Part shown: positions 1 to 10,581 of the stretch, piece after piece
How the letters are laid out: each line of letters starts with the position of its first letter
Position numbering within the stretch: position 1 is the first letter of the stretch
Assembly (NCBI RefSeq): GCF_021155775.2
Contig: NC_060234.1
Span: forward strand, 16,488,871-16,552,870
Direction: 5' to 3'
Origin: Neodiprion pinetum
Taxonomy: Eukaryota > Arthropoda > Insecta > Hymenoptera > Diprionidae
DNA length: 64,000 nt
Translations under genes and position numbers: made by a program
The notes under the pieces: generated by a model
The model's database searches: none
What the model was told of the DNA's origin: nothing
Seen by the model: the letters and a program-made list of their open reading frames with translations, nothing else

Positions 1-2934
1 AGCATTTCAGCTCGGTGCTACGGTATGATGGTATAAAGTTTCCTATGTCTCTAGACAAAAACACCGTTTCAGAATTTGAGAAGCCTAACGGTCTTTCAAT
101 CAACGTTCATGGTATGACCATAATGTCTATTATGGAATAGACCAAGGTGATCGGAAAAAAAGTGAAATAGTACCGATTCACCTGAGTCAGAATGAGTCTG
201 ATAAACCTGTAATTCATCTTTTGGCGATAGAAACTGAAATCACTGACCATGATGATGATGATGTTGGTATGGAAAATTATGAAAAAAATAGAATCTTTCA
301 GTTTACATGTGTACGAAATCTGTCTCGATTAACAAGATCTCAAATTTCTAAGCATAAATGTCGTACTTGGTTATGTGATAGATGTTTGACTCACTTTCAT
401 TCTTAAAGATGTTTGACAAAGCACAATGTATATTGCATGAATTTAAACAAAACCAAAGTTATTTTACCTACAGATAAGGAAAAAATACTGAAATTGAAAA
501 ATTTCAAGCACGAAGAAACCGTTACATCATGCATTTACGCGGATCTCGAATGTTTACTGGAACCTACGCTCAAAAAGATGGGTACAACAACAATTTATCA
601 GAAGCATCTTCCGTATAGTATAGCTCATTATCTACATTGTGCGTTTGACGATTCGCTTTCAAAATTCAAAATAATCACGGAGAAACTTGCATTCAATGGT
701 TTGTAAATGAGTTAGCGGAATTGGCACATTCGTTAGAAGTTTATTTCAAAACTGTTGTACCAATGTAGCCGCTCAATTTTAATCAAATCAACGAATTTCA
801 TTCAACAACAGTGGGTCACATTTGTGAAAAACCGTTTACACTTACAGACGTGAAACATCGTTATCACCGCCATTTTACGGGAAAGTATCGTGGTGCTGCT
901 AATCAAGGTTGCAATCTAAATTACCAACATTCGCACACTATCCCAGGGATATTCCACAATCTGTCAGGTTACGATTCACATTTCCTGATCAAAGCACTGG
1001 CTACATCGTACGAGGGCACGTTTGAACTTCTACCCGTAAACAAAGAAAAGTACATTCGTTTTACAAAATATGTCGAGGGGACAGATATAAAGTTTAGATT
1101 CGTAGATTCGTACCGTTTTATGCCCAGTAGTCTTGAGAAATTAGCAACGTATCTCGGTGATGATCAAAAATCGATTACACGAAAATTTTATCGTAGCTCA
1201 GATAAATTTCAGTTATTGACCAGGAAAGGAGTGTTTCCGTACGAATACATAGACAGTTAGGAGAAGCTCGAGGACAGACGGCTACCATCCAAATAACAAT
1301 TTGACTCGAAATTAAATGATCGGGATATATCAGATGACGACTATGCACATGCATGTAAAGTTTGGCACACTTTTAACGTTCAGACTTTGGGAGAGTATTC
1401 GGACTTGTATTCACAGACGGACGTGTTTTTACTAGCCGACGTTTTTCAAAACTTTTGACAGAGCTGTTGGACAACGTACAACCTGGACCCGTTACATTAT
1501 TACACCGCGCCCTGTCTGTCGTTTGATGCGATGTTAAAGTGTACCGACATCGAGCTCGAGCTTCTCACCGACATAGATATGGTTATGTTTATCGAAAAAG
1601 GTATCCGTGGTGGTGTGTCACAGTGTTCGAACAGATACGCAAAGGCTAACAACTGGTACATGGGAAAGGAATTCGATCCTGAGGTCGAAGAATCTTATCT
1701 CATGTACTTTGATGTCAATAATTTGTACGGTGCTGCTATGAGGTTTGCTCTGCCATACAGTTCCTTCGAATGGTTACCAGACTTCGGACAATGCGACGTT
1801 TTTACCATCTCGGACAATGCGGAGTTTGGTTACATACTGGAGGTGGATTTGGAATATCCTGAGGAACTGCATGAAATTCATAAGGATTTACCACCGTGTC
1901 CGGAGCACTACGTACCTCCGATCTCGAATAGTGAGCAACCGAAATTGACGGCCACGCTATTTTCCAAGAAAAACTACGTTGTTCACTATAGCGTTTTGAA
2001 ACAATGCTTACAATTAGGCTTAAAATTACTCAAAATTCACAGAGTTCTCAAATTCAGACAAACCCCGTGGCTCAAAAAATACATAGATTTGAAAACCGAT
2101 TTGCGCAAACAATCTCACAACGTATTCGAGAAAAATTTTTACAAACTGATGAACAACGCAGTTTTTGACAAAACAATAGAAAATGTTAGGAAGTATAGAG
2201 ATGTCAGGCTGATCACGAAATGGGATGGAAGATGCGGTGCTGGAGCTGCTATAGCCTAACTCAATTTTCACAGCGGTACCGTTTTGGACAAAAATATAAT
2301 TATCGTCGAAATGAGTAAGACGAAACTCAAGTTAAATAAACCGTTGTATGCAAGCTTCTCCATCATGGATCTGGCTAAAACATACATCTACGATTTTCAT
2401 TATAATTATAATAAACGGAAATTGGGCAACCGAGCAAAATTAATGTATACGGATACCGACAGTTTGATTTACAATTTTACCGTCCCCGACATATACGAAC
2501 ATATGAAGGAGGACTTGCACAAATTCGATACGTCTGATTATCCGCTTGACAACGTTTATGGAATGCCTCTAGCGAACAAAAAAGTTCGCGGCTTGATGAA
2601 AGATGAGAATTTACGGAAAAATAATGCTCGAATTTGTAGGATTAAGAGCTAATTTGTACGCATTCCGAGTCTTGGGAGATGAGAAAGACAATAAACGTGC
2701 CAAAGGTGTCAAAGGATCAGCGTTGAGAAAAATAACTTTTAACGATTATTTGGAATGTGTTTTGAACCGTGAAAATTTGTCTTTAAATCAGCATTTGATA
2801 TTGAGTCGAAAGCACGAGGTATACACCGTATAACAGCAGAAAGTGGCACTGAGCTGGAATGACGACAAGCGGATCGTGTTTCAAAACACAACCGACACGC
2901 TCCCGTGGGGCTACAAGCCTGCACCTCAGCTTTG
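1..2934 (+). pseudogene. Maverick/Polinton protein-primed family B DNA polymerase, copy A (partial, broken)
   Basis: Reading frames in several phases line up as one polymerase that enters from outside the window. In order they show an exonuclease-type ADLE block near 540, a conserved HFTGKYRGAANQGCNL block near 870, polymerase motif A (YFDVNNLYGAAM, ~1707-1742), motif B (YKLMNNAVF, ~2139) and motif C (YTDTDSLIY, ~2449). This is the protein-primed PolB of Maverick/Polinton elements, which would copy the linear element. At least five stops or frameshifts interrupt it (for example at ~404, ~704, ~1258, ~2257 and ~2650), so it is dead. It converges on the minus-strand integrase at 3197-3868, the same arrangement as in copy B. 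Family assignment is firm; the exact ends are inferred from homology to copy B. Confidence 0.88.
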
Positions 2935-3196
2935 AAATTTATAACTGTAACATGATGTATAAAATATTATTATGTAGGATGGTGAATAAAAACGCTCCCA
3001 AATATGAAAAATTGTACAACGATGCATATGTCTGTCGATTGTCTAAAAAATAAAGATGCATACTTGTTATGTGTCGGGTATAAAATAAATAGGCACACAC
3101 GTTTTTACAAAAAATTCATTTATCCAAATGTTTCATGTCCGATTCGGTTATCCAACTGTTTTGTGTATTGTCAACACCTAACCATTCAACGTATAT

Positions 3197-3868
3197 TTAT
3201 CTTCCACGCTTCTTGAGCACCTTCTCCACCAGATGGATATCCGGACGTTTAACCTTAAGGAGCTCTTCTTCGTAGAAACCACCAGCGATGGGTTGATCTC
3301 GGTAGTCTTTGAGCTTGTACGTCACAGGATGAGTATTTTTCACTAGACTTATTGTGAATATTTCGGTCGTCCAATTGGGAGTGTAACCTTTCTCGAAGAC
3401 ATTTTTGAATTTGCTGATTCAAACTTTGTCGCCGGATTTGAATTTTACCGATATGGCAGGTATCACTTGAAGCCCTCCGTACGCCTGACGTAATAACAGC
3501 CTCTCGTTTGCAACGGTGACCTCCGACGGTTTCATTCTTATGATTCGGTGTTTGGCGTTGTTGTAAGGCGAAACCAAATCAGATGAGATATCGAGCCACT
3601 TGTAGCTTCCTTGCATATTGAATTGTTTCCACATTTTACCTTTCAGCGTTCGATTGAAACGTTCACAGATCGAAGCCTTCAAATTACTGTACGTGGAGTA
3701 AAGTTTGATTCCGTAACGTGTCATAAGCGATTCAAATTTCGACTTGTAAAATTCTGTTCCTCTGTCGACGTGTAAATTTTTCGGCACCCGTCGTTGAACA
3801 AGCACAGATTCCATTGCCTTCGTAACATCATCTCCAGACTTGCTCTTTACCGGCAAAGCCAGACGCAA
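3197..3868 (-). pseudogene. Maverick/Polinton integrase, copy A (5'-truncated)
   Basis: The minus-strand frame gives a retrovirus-type integrase core without its N-terminus. It contains VKSKSGDDVTKA, HVDRGTEFY (second catalytic Asp region) and ICERFNRTLKGKMW (catalytic Glu region). The C-terminus reads EELLKV..DIHLVEKVLKKRG, near a chromodomain-like tail. Copy B at 33587-34475 has the same order. The coding similarity stops abruptly at 3868, where the sequence becomes terminal repeat, so the zinc-binding N-terminus and first catalytic Asp are missing. A stop or frameshift lies near 3419. The enzyme would insert the element into DNA; this copy cannot be functional. Confidence 0.85.
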
Positions 3869-4475
3869 ACTCTTGAAGGTTACCCAGACGCAAACCCTCG
3901 ACGGTTACCCCCACTCCTCGTAAGATGAAATGTGCTCTGCTGATCGGTCGTAGATAAAAAAATCTCCTAAATGACCATGATCGTCGGTAAAAGATCCCCC
4001 AGATGACCGTGATCGTTGGTAAGAAATCCCCGAAACTGCCGTAGTTTTTATTCCTCGAGCGTTCTTTGTCGGTAAGAAGTGTGTGAAATTAGCTATCAGT
4101 TACCTCAAGTATTACTCTTACCAGATAAATAACGCTCTCGGTTATCATGCTCATCGAGCGGGATCGAGTAACTACATTACCGAGCGCACCCGTGAACCCT
4201 CGAGCGTTCAAGCTCAACCCGTGAATCCATGGACATTCGACTAAGAATCCTCGCACGTGTCACGTCTTGAGAGCTTCCAGAAGGTTCGAGAAGATTCTCT
4301 GACGATCAAGTGGTTTCGAGGGGGAGGTACGACGTTGGGAGGCTCATGCAACGACCTCGAACAAATCTTAGGTCCACAAACAATTCTCGGAAACGTCCGA
4401 CGAGATTTGACTTGACGTTGAGCGGCCCACGGTCAAAGGATTCCGGTGCGACGTTGAATTCTGTAAGTTTCTAAA
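3850..4475 (-). repeat. Maverick copy A long terminal repeat region (TIR), related to 43812-44470
   Basis: This ~620-bp segment matches 43812-44470 in inverted orientation at roughly 90% by eye, including long identical runs. Next to the integrase it carries about three tandem 33-bp units with a core TTACCGACGATCA (minus strand). The outer end lies near 4475, where both copies read roughly CAGAA(A)TTCAACG and similarity stops. Long TIRs are typical of Mavericks. The inner boundary falls inside the integrase coding sequence in both copies. The exact end and the target duplication were not resolved. Confidence 0.75.
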
Positions 4476-4649
4476 ATAAACTCTTAACCAGCATGACAGA
4501 GGTTCCGTATCAAAACGGTTGGTATTGATAATAATATTGATAATAAAAAATATTTTATTGGAAAAAACTTAAGACTACATTGTTACATAGAATTCGTAAT
4601 GCTGATACATGAATTTAATTTCATGTTTCTTACTTAACAGTATGGTGAC

Positions 4650-5000
4650 CATGCTTTAGACAATGGAAATGAAGAATTGTTCGAGTAGACATCGGCTTCT
4701 ATTTTTCAGCAGAAGATTTCGCAGTAACAATACGTTTTGAGCTGCACAATGTGGACGTAATATAGCATGATGTGCACAGTTTGAATTAGTATCTGACTTT
4801 TCGTTCAATTTCCGCAACGACGGACGACCCAAATCCCTCAAATCTACGACTTCAGCTTTTTCACCTAGAATTTTCGGCAGCCCAATTTTCTTCTCCAAAC
4901 CTTTCACGTATAATGTTAAAGCATCACGCATGGACACGCATTAGATGGTGAAATTTTTTAGAGTGAAAACTTCTTTAGCGGCGGTTGGCACTTTTGAGAT
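4650..5000 (-). pseudogene. Unrecognised minus-strand coding fragment next to the Gypsy insertion
   Basis: An open frame from 4937 to 4656 encodes 93 residues. It includes an LRDLGRPSLRKL segment, a Cys/His-containing stretch (CAHHAILRPHC) and a leucine-rich AAQNVLLLRNLLL segment. The frame can be followed upstream through one stop to about 5000, just before the Gypsy target site at 5016. The composition looks protein-coding. I have a weak impression of small Maverick-associated proteins with a similar ending but cannot name the family. It lies outside the presumed end of the copy A terminal repeat, so it may belong to a neighbouring element. Confidence 0.35.
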
Positions 5001-5019
5001 GGGTACAAAATGTTAAACT

Positions 5020-5410
5020 TGTCATGTGGAAATTACGCAACGATTATATATATTCATACGTTTATTCAAAACAGAGAATTACGTTATAATTGATAACAAC
5101 AATGGTAAATGCGGGCGTTAACGTTATATTAAATTTATGTTCTAGCAAGATTAGGCGTGCGTTACGCCGGGAAGCAGTATTGAGACTGCTCACACGGCCT
5201 CTCGCCGGGCTCGACGACAGTGCATATAAAGTACATATAAAGTGCATATAATCGCGTAATTTGAGCACTGCTGCCGATAAGGAATCCAAGCGCGCAAGGC
5301 GGGCTACGCTGCACGACGAATTTCGTACTCATTCAATAGAACCCCGGCATGTTCCGACGAGAGGATATAAAACTGTTACATTTTATCGCAAATGGTCCAG
5401 CTCTATCACA
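5020..5410 (-). repeat. 3' LTR of the Gypsy element
   Basis: On the minus strand it starts TGTGATAGAGC at 5410 and ends CATGACA at 5020. It aligns along its length with 28792-29184 with scattered substitutions and small indels. The purine-rich GTCGGGGGA (minus strand) directly precedes it at 5411-5419 and fits a polypurine tract. AACT at 5016-5019 is the target duplication. Confidence 0.92.
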
Positions 5411-5597
5411 TCCCCCGACGAAGACAAAGGAGCGTCTCTGCGGCTTCTGATTTCTCGTAGGACTCTTTCGTTACGTTTAGCCTGTTCCTCAATCTTTCTT
5501 TTTAATTTCCTTCGTTCTAATACTACCAAAGCAAAGGGATTTCTTTGGCAACAATATCCGGTGAACGCTGAAATATAGGTGGGTACATTAAATTTTC

Positions 5598-5852
5598 ACA
5601 GCAAGAGTAGAATAAACAAGACGGATATCGTTCCAGAAATGGCAGCTATTCATGGGATCCCTATACTTTTGTAGTTAGCCCATGTATTGTTGACCCGAAG
5701 GGTCGCTGTGTTATTCGCGAGGACACTCTCAAGGGCTAAAATGGCTTGTCCTTGATCCTTAAGGGTATCAAAGTTAATCACGTGATGCAATACAATTTCC
5801 CGGCCTGTTACAAATTCGTTCAGCGGGGAAATGGTATCTGCATGCATTTCTG
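5598..5852 (-). pseudogene. Gypsy env, C-terminal part with membrane anchor
   Basis: The minus-strand frame from 5847 contains LNEFVTGREIVLHHV and an LRVNNTW stretch. After one in-frame TGA near 5650, a hydrophobic run AISGTISVLFILLLL follows and ends at about 5598. This is the expected membrane-anchor end of an insect fusion-type envelope protein. It is separated from the rest of env (8981-10550) by the TTAA element, and the two parts abut exactly at the TTAA site. That this is the env C-terminus is inferred from position, strand and the membrane segment. Confidence 0.7.
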
Positions 5853-6625
5853 TTAAGGGCGTTGCCTAGCTAGAAAGCGCGGGCTACTTCGCTTCCCGCG
5901 TTAACCGTGGCGAAAGAGAGAGTGAGAAACAAATGAGACGGAGCAGCCGAGCTGTCGCCGGAGTAAGGCGGGTGACGCGGCTAGCCTCCACCACCCCTCA
6001 CGGGCAGTTCGGTTTGAAATACTTTTAAACAGCCCAGTGTGCCGCGATCGGCACGACGCAGCACCTGATGAATAATAGGAAAAAAAAAGAGACTCCTTTC
6101 AGATTCCACTTGAAAAATTTACTAGTAATACAGAATTTAATAAGGAACCCGAAACTATTTTTTTTATAATTTAAAAACTTGTCACTAATGAGGTAAAAAT
6201 CGTCAAACATTTGAATTGTTTATAAAAATTGGGGTTTTCAATAATGTTTAACATTACATTTTTTTTATGAAAGCTTAATCGTTCACCTTCCGAATGCACT
6301 GTAAACGATGTCTTCACGTCGATTAGAACCGGATATATGCGCGCTCTTTTTGCATCAAAATTGAATGATTGTCTTGTAACTTTCGAAAACAAACATAATT
6401 CGGACGAACACCAAAATGCGTATCGATTCTTTTTACCTTTATTTCATGTGAAAAAAAGTATGAATAGATTGAAAAAATACGAGGTCACTTTTTGATTGAC
6501 GTGGCGTAGAATTCCCCATACGTATGTTGATGTAGATATACATTCCTAATATTTCAACGAAAATTATATTCACCGACGTCCGTATTTCTACGCAATGCGA
6601 TCACGTGACTGGTAATAGTCTGATA

Positions 6626-6752
6626 GCCGGTATTCATAGTCAGGTTCGATTTGCAGGACTGTCTTGAGTCAGCTCAAAGCATAGCTTGATCGGCTGAGAG
6701 CTGTTCCTAATACAGTCTCGAAAATGATACGTAACTATTTATGAATACCGGC
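6626..6752. mobile_element. Short MITE with 13-bp perfect inverted repeats
   Basis: GCCGGTATTCATA at 6626-6638 is matched by TATGAATACCGGC at 6740-6752, bounding a 127-bp unit. It lies inside the TTAA insertion and codes for nothing. No target duplication is obvious. Confidence 0.5.
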
Positions 6753-8640
6753 CAGACGTCGTCACAGGTCCTTCCAAATTGAAAATTGCAACGAATAGCT
6801 GTTAGCAAATGTATGATATAACAACGAAATTATCATCAATCTCCTAGGTCTCACCACGTGGAGATTGCTATCAAACAGAGACCCACCCAACCCGTCCCTA
6901 CCTCCCAACCATGATCGGGTTTGCACCAAAAAAATACAAAATGATAAAAAATAATATAAAATGATAAAAGTGAAATCAAACTCGTTTAAACTTAAAAAAC
7001 ATAATCACGAAATCTGTATGAAAAGGATCTCATAGAAATTAAATTGAAACAGTATAAGTGAAACATGACAGTGATCTTGATAGAGAAAATTGATATCATA
7101 ACAAGGCATCGAGCATTGTATACATTATATGGCTAAATAAATTCTATAGAAAGCGCAAACTATGGAAGGTAGTGCGTCATTGTTGCAGAAATTAATTATT
7201 AGTTATCATCTATTTAAAGTAAAATGTACGCTTGCTTTTTTGTAGAGCATTTAATTTCCTACAAAAACCTGTCTTTAGATTTGTTTTACGACGCTTCGTT
7301 AGCTAGTTATAAAAACTAGAAGAAGCAAACAACATTTAGCCTATGTTATTCTTATGGAAAATCTAAAAGTGCTATGCGCCACCTCCTAATATTAATATTG
7401 AAATCTTAAATTTTAACTAGTGTCTTTGTATACCTGAATAAAACTTTTGAACCTGTCTGACTCACCGTTACACGCAGTTCGGTCAGACTGCAGAAAGTAT
7501 TCCTGGAATAAATAATCAGATATATAATTATAACGATATGACTAGCAAATTTTTAGCATAATAATACAAGTCGAGCTATATAGACGTTGTAATGGCGATA
7601 TAAACATGGGCCCGCCAAGTACCATGTACTCCAATTTTTTTTTTTTTTTTCACATTTGTTTTTTTCTTTTTTGCATTTTCAATTGTGATTTCAATTTTTT
7701 TTTTTTGTCATCATTAGTTATAGTATATCAAAATCATCATGAGTTTCTAAATAAATTATACTTCGCAGTAGTATCTGATTTGATGACAGTTTTGCAGGTG
7801 GCTGATTTGTAAGTAATGTGTGCATGTATGATTACCCCAGAATTACGTCAAGTTTATTTATAAAAACAAAACGCGCGTATTTTAGTGGCCTAATACGTAC
7901 GCGCCGTATTTACTTTGTATGGAAAATTCTGCCAGGTACATGGTAATTTCACCTTGGATACTTAGGTAGTCACAATAAGTGATAAGAATATTCCTTATGA
8001 TCGACAAAGTGTAAACACTCATGCAAATTGCCGAATATTGATTTCGATCATTTAACCTGAACACGTAACAAATTGATGACATATTTTAGCGACTAATGCA
8101 AGCCAGGCTAGTACCATACGTCACAATGCATTCTAGTTAATATTTTCGTATGTATAACAGACTTAAGAATGAATTTATACTGATATTATGAACAGCAATA
8201 TCGGCTCTTGAAATTACCTTCTTACAATTAGATTGAAGCCCTGCGATTGTTCGTACTCAAGTGTTTGAATCTCGAAGTCGGAGAGAATGCGACATCAATC
8301 ATATAAATAATTCGATTTACCTAATTTTTTCCTGAAATTTAGCCAAAATCTTTATGCCGAGTCGTTTCTTATTCTTCAAAGACAGGTTCCTCCTCTTCTT
8401 AGCCATCGCGGGAATAAATACTGGCTCGAAAGAATAAAAAACATGGTAGAAAAACACAAGCAAAAATAAAAGCGCGGAACACTATTCACGTGCCGAGTGG
8501 CTATGATTCGAACGAGGGGAATTGTAGTGGGGGGGTTTGAGTCTACTCTTCTCGCCTGTAATTCGCATGGTCGCCGGCCAACGCGGTCGTGGCGCTAGCA
8601 GCCACCCGCCTTTGGCACGAAAAATTTGCTGTTTTATGCT

Positions 8641-8935
8641 TCGTGATTTTCCTTCTCATTTCCTCATTTTTAAAGATAATTAGGTTCTAAGGGAGTCATT
8701 TTGAAGATGAAGAATAGATCTGTGTCGCCTTTTTCGCCGAATTTAAAAAAAAAATTCACTGTCCGCTGTGTCTCACTTCAAAGATAACGTAGTTTTAAGT
8801 ACGTTTTTCGCAAATCTGAAAGCGAAATCAAAAATTCGGCAAAAGAGGCGACACAGATCTATTCTTTGTCTTCAAAATGACCCCCTAAGAACCTAATTAT
8901 CTTTAAAGATGAGGAAATGAAAAGGAAAATCGTGA
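8641..8935. repeat. Large palindrome with ~100-bp arms
   Basis: The arms 8641-8743 and 8833-8935 are imperfect inverted copies around a ~90-bp loop. Both contain AGATCTGTGTCGCC or its complement and the AATTAGGTTCT block. RNA from either strand would fold into a long hairpin. It sits at the right end of the TTAA insertion and could be a separate foldback element or subterminal structure. Confidence 0.75.
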
Positions 8936-8980
8936 GTCTCTGTTTGCGCGCGCTCGTCGAAGCATAAGCAACGCCCTTAA

Positions 8981-10550
8981 TTGAGAAGTCATATGTTCTA
9001 CGATTAATTTGACTCGCGTTTTCAAAGTTTGAAGTTCACAGCTCTGATTCGTGGTTATCAGGGATGGCTTGGTGATTTGAATAATAAAAGTCTGCATTGA
9101 AGCGCATGTTATGGTTACCTCAATTGGCTTCGAAGGTAAGATTATTTGTGATCCCTGCGTCCTTATGTAAGCAATATCTGTGACGAGAAAACGACTCAGG
9201 TTGCATCCTCGTGGTATGGGATCAGTTATTTTCTCACAAAGTTCAATAGTATCGTTGCGATGTCCCACATGACGGTAATCAGCAATAAAATAATCGGTTA
9301 TCTGTTTCAGTTGAGAAAATGTGACTTCTCTTATAAAATTCTTACGTACTAATTTCAAACTATATGTTGGGTTAAGCGTTACATAAGTGTGATTTATTCT
9401 TACGGGTACCGGGGTATTCTGAATTATTACCCAAGGTTCCTTTTCTGAGTAAGGGACTGTGAGTATATAGATAAGTTTGCCTTTTTCTGTGGTGTAAAGT
9501 TAAATCACTTATTTTAATAAACTTCTCGTAATTTTCCTCCTTAATAGGTATTAGTGTCTTTTTGTCATTGGCGTCGAAAGCTCGAAGAGCTGTCACAAGC
9601 TTCTTTGGAGTAAAAAAGGGTGTTATCGATGATACCATGCCTCCCGAATTGCATGGCAGTCATTACCAGATCGATTAGTCGTTGCAATTCCTTAATTTCG
9701 AATAAACTTAGAGTTATAGCTTCCATGTATTCCTGATAAGCAAGCGTTTCGTTACCTTTTATTTTTAATGATTCTAATTGTTCCCATACAGTTTCTAAAG
9801 AGTGTTTAAGTTTGAGCTGATTTGTAGTCAAGATGTTAATTTGGACTTTGATTGACTTTGTTACAACAAGGTTTAGAGTGTCCGTTACGTTTTTTAGTGA
9901 GGCAAGATTCCCATTAATTATTTCCAAATCATCCGCGTTAGCAGTTCCATAGATTGATTTTTGGATTGTTCTTAAAAAGTCAAACATTCCTCTTTTCGGT
10001 CTGATGTTTGGCGAGAGATGAGATTTCCTTGGGGGATACATTTCATTTGCCAGGCCCGTCAGAAGGATATGTTTTCCAAATACTGCCTCAACTTCGCGTG
10101 AGGCTTCGTGAGTAACATCGCTCGACGCGAGCGCTTTTTGAGTACTTGTTTTAGTTCCGTGGGATTGAGATTCCCTTAATTTAGAGGGGCGGCGCGTCAT
10201 TTGAGGAATAGGCACACCCAGGTCTAAAATGACTTCCAAAATATTCTTGTGTGACGAGGCACGGGCAAATCCTAAATCTAAAGCGTCCAGGGCGGACTGG
10301 GCGAGGGATCGCTGACCAGGATTCCAATGGTCCAGACAGGTATCCCGTATCGTCTGGAGGCCTCCGAGTTTGTTCTGGATGTCGAGTAATGGTTTGGTGA
10401 ACCCACTTGCGTCAATGGATTGGAATATCTTCCATCTTTCCTGGTACATGTATAATTTGCCCACTTCCTTCTGAAGTAAAGTCCCTTTGATAACTAAGAC
10501 ATCGAAGTAGGCTAGGGATAGACTGCTACAGCTGTAACAAAAGAAACTAA
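8981..10550 (-). pseudogene. env: Gypsy env, N-terminal part (baculovirus F-like fusion envelope)
   Basis: The minus-strand frame from about 10464 encodes 299 residues, then continues with frame changes through 9638-9372 and 9358-8981. A furin-type cleavage site RPKR is followed by GMFDFLRTIQKSIYGTANADD. This pairing of a basic site with a GxxDF..fusion-peptide-like segment is diagnostic of errantivirus envelopes and baculovirus F proteins. A hydrophobic stretch in the same frame just upstream (~10480-10550) resembles a signal peptide. A long helical region follows the cleavage site. The frame shifts near 9600 and 9365 and is cut by the TTAA insertion at 8977, so no functional envelope is encoded. 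Confidence 0.85.
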
Positions 10551-10581
10551 GACTCTATTCCGTGGAGATCCAATCGTTACC

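Larger units (their letters stand above)
5857..8976. mobile_element. TTAA-flanked (piggyBac-type) non-autonomous insertion in env
   Basis: TTAA occurs at 5853-5856 and 8977-8980, and the insert ends are perfect 9-bp inverted repeats (GGGCGTTGC and GCAACGCCC). TTAA duplication is the hallmark of piggyBac-type transposition. The ~3.1-kb interior has no long open frame and no visible transposase. It is AT-rich with some poly-T. It contains a short MITE (6626-6752), a poly-T stretch near 7620-7710, and a ~100-bp-arm palindrome near the right end (8641-8935). It interrupts env, so it post-dates the Gypsy insertion. Assignment to the piggyBac superfamily rests only on TTAA and the short TIRs. Confidence 0.78.

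Noticed and set aside
7606..7812. Plus-strand ORF rich in Phe
   Set aside because: Generated by poly-T runs inside the TTAA insertion; no domain.
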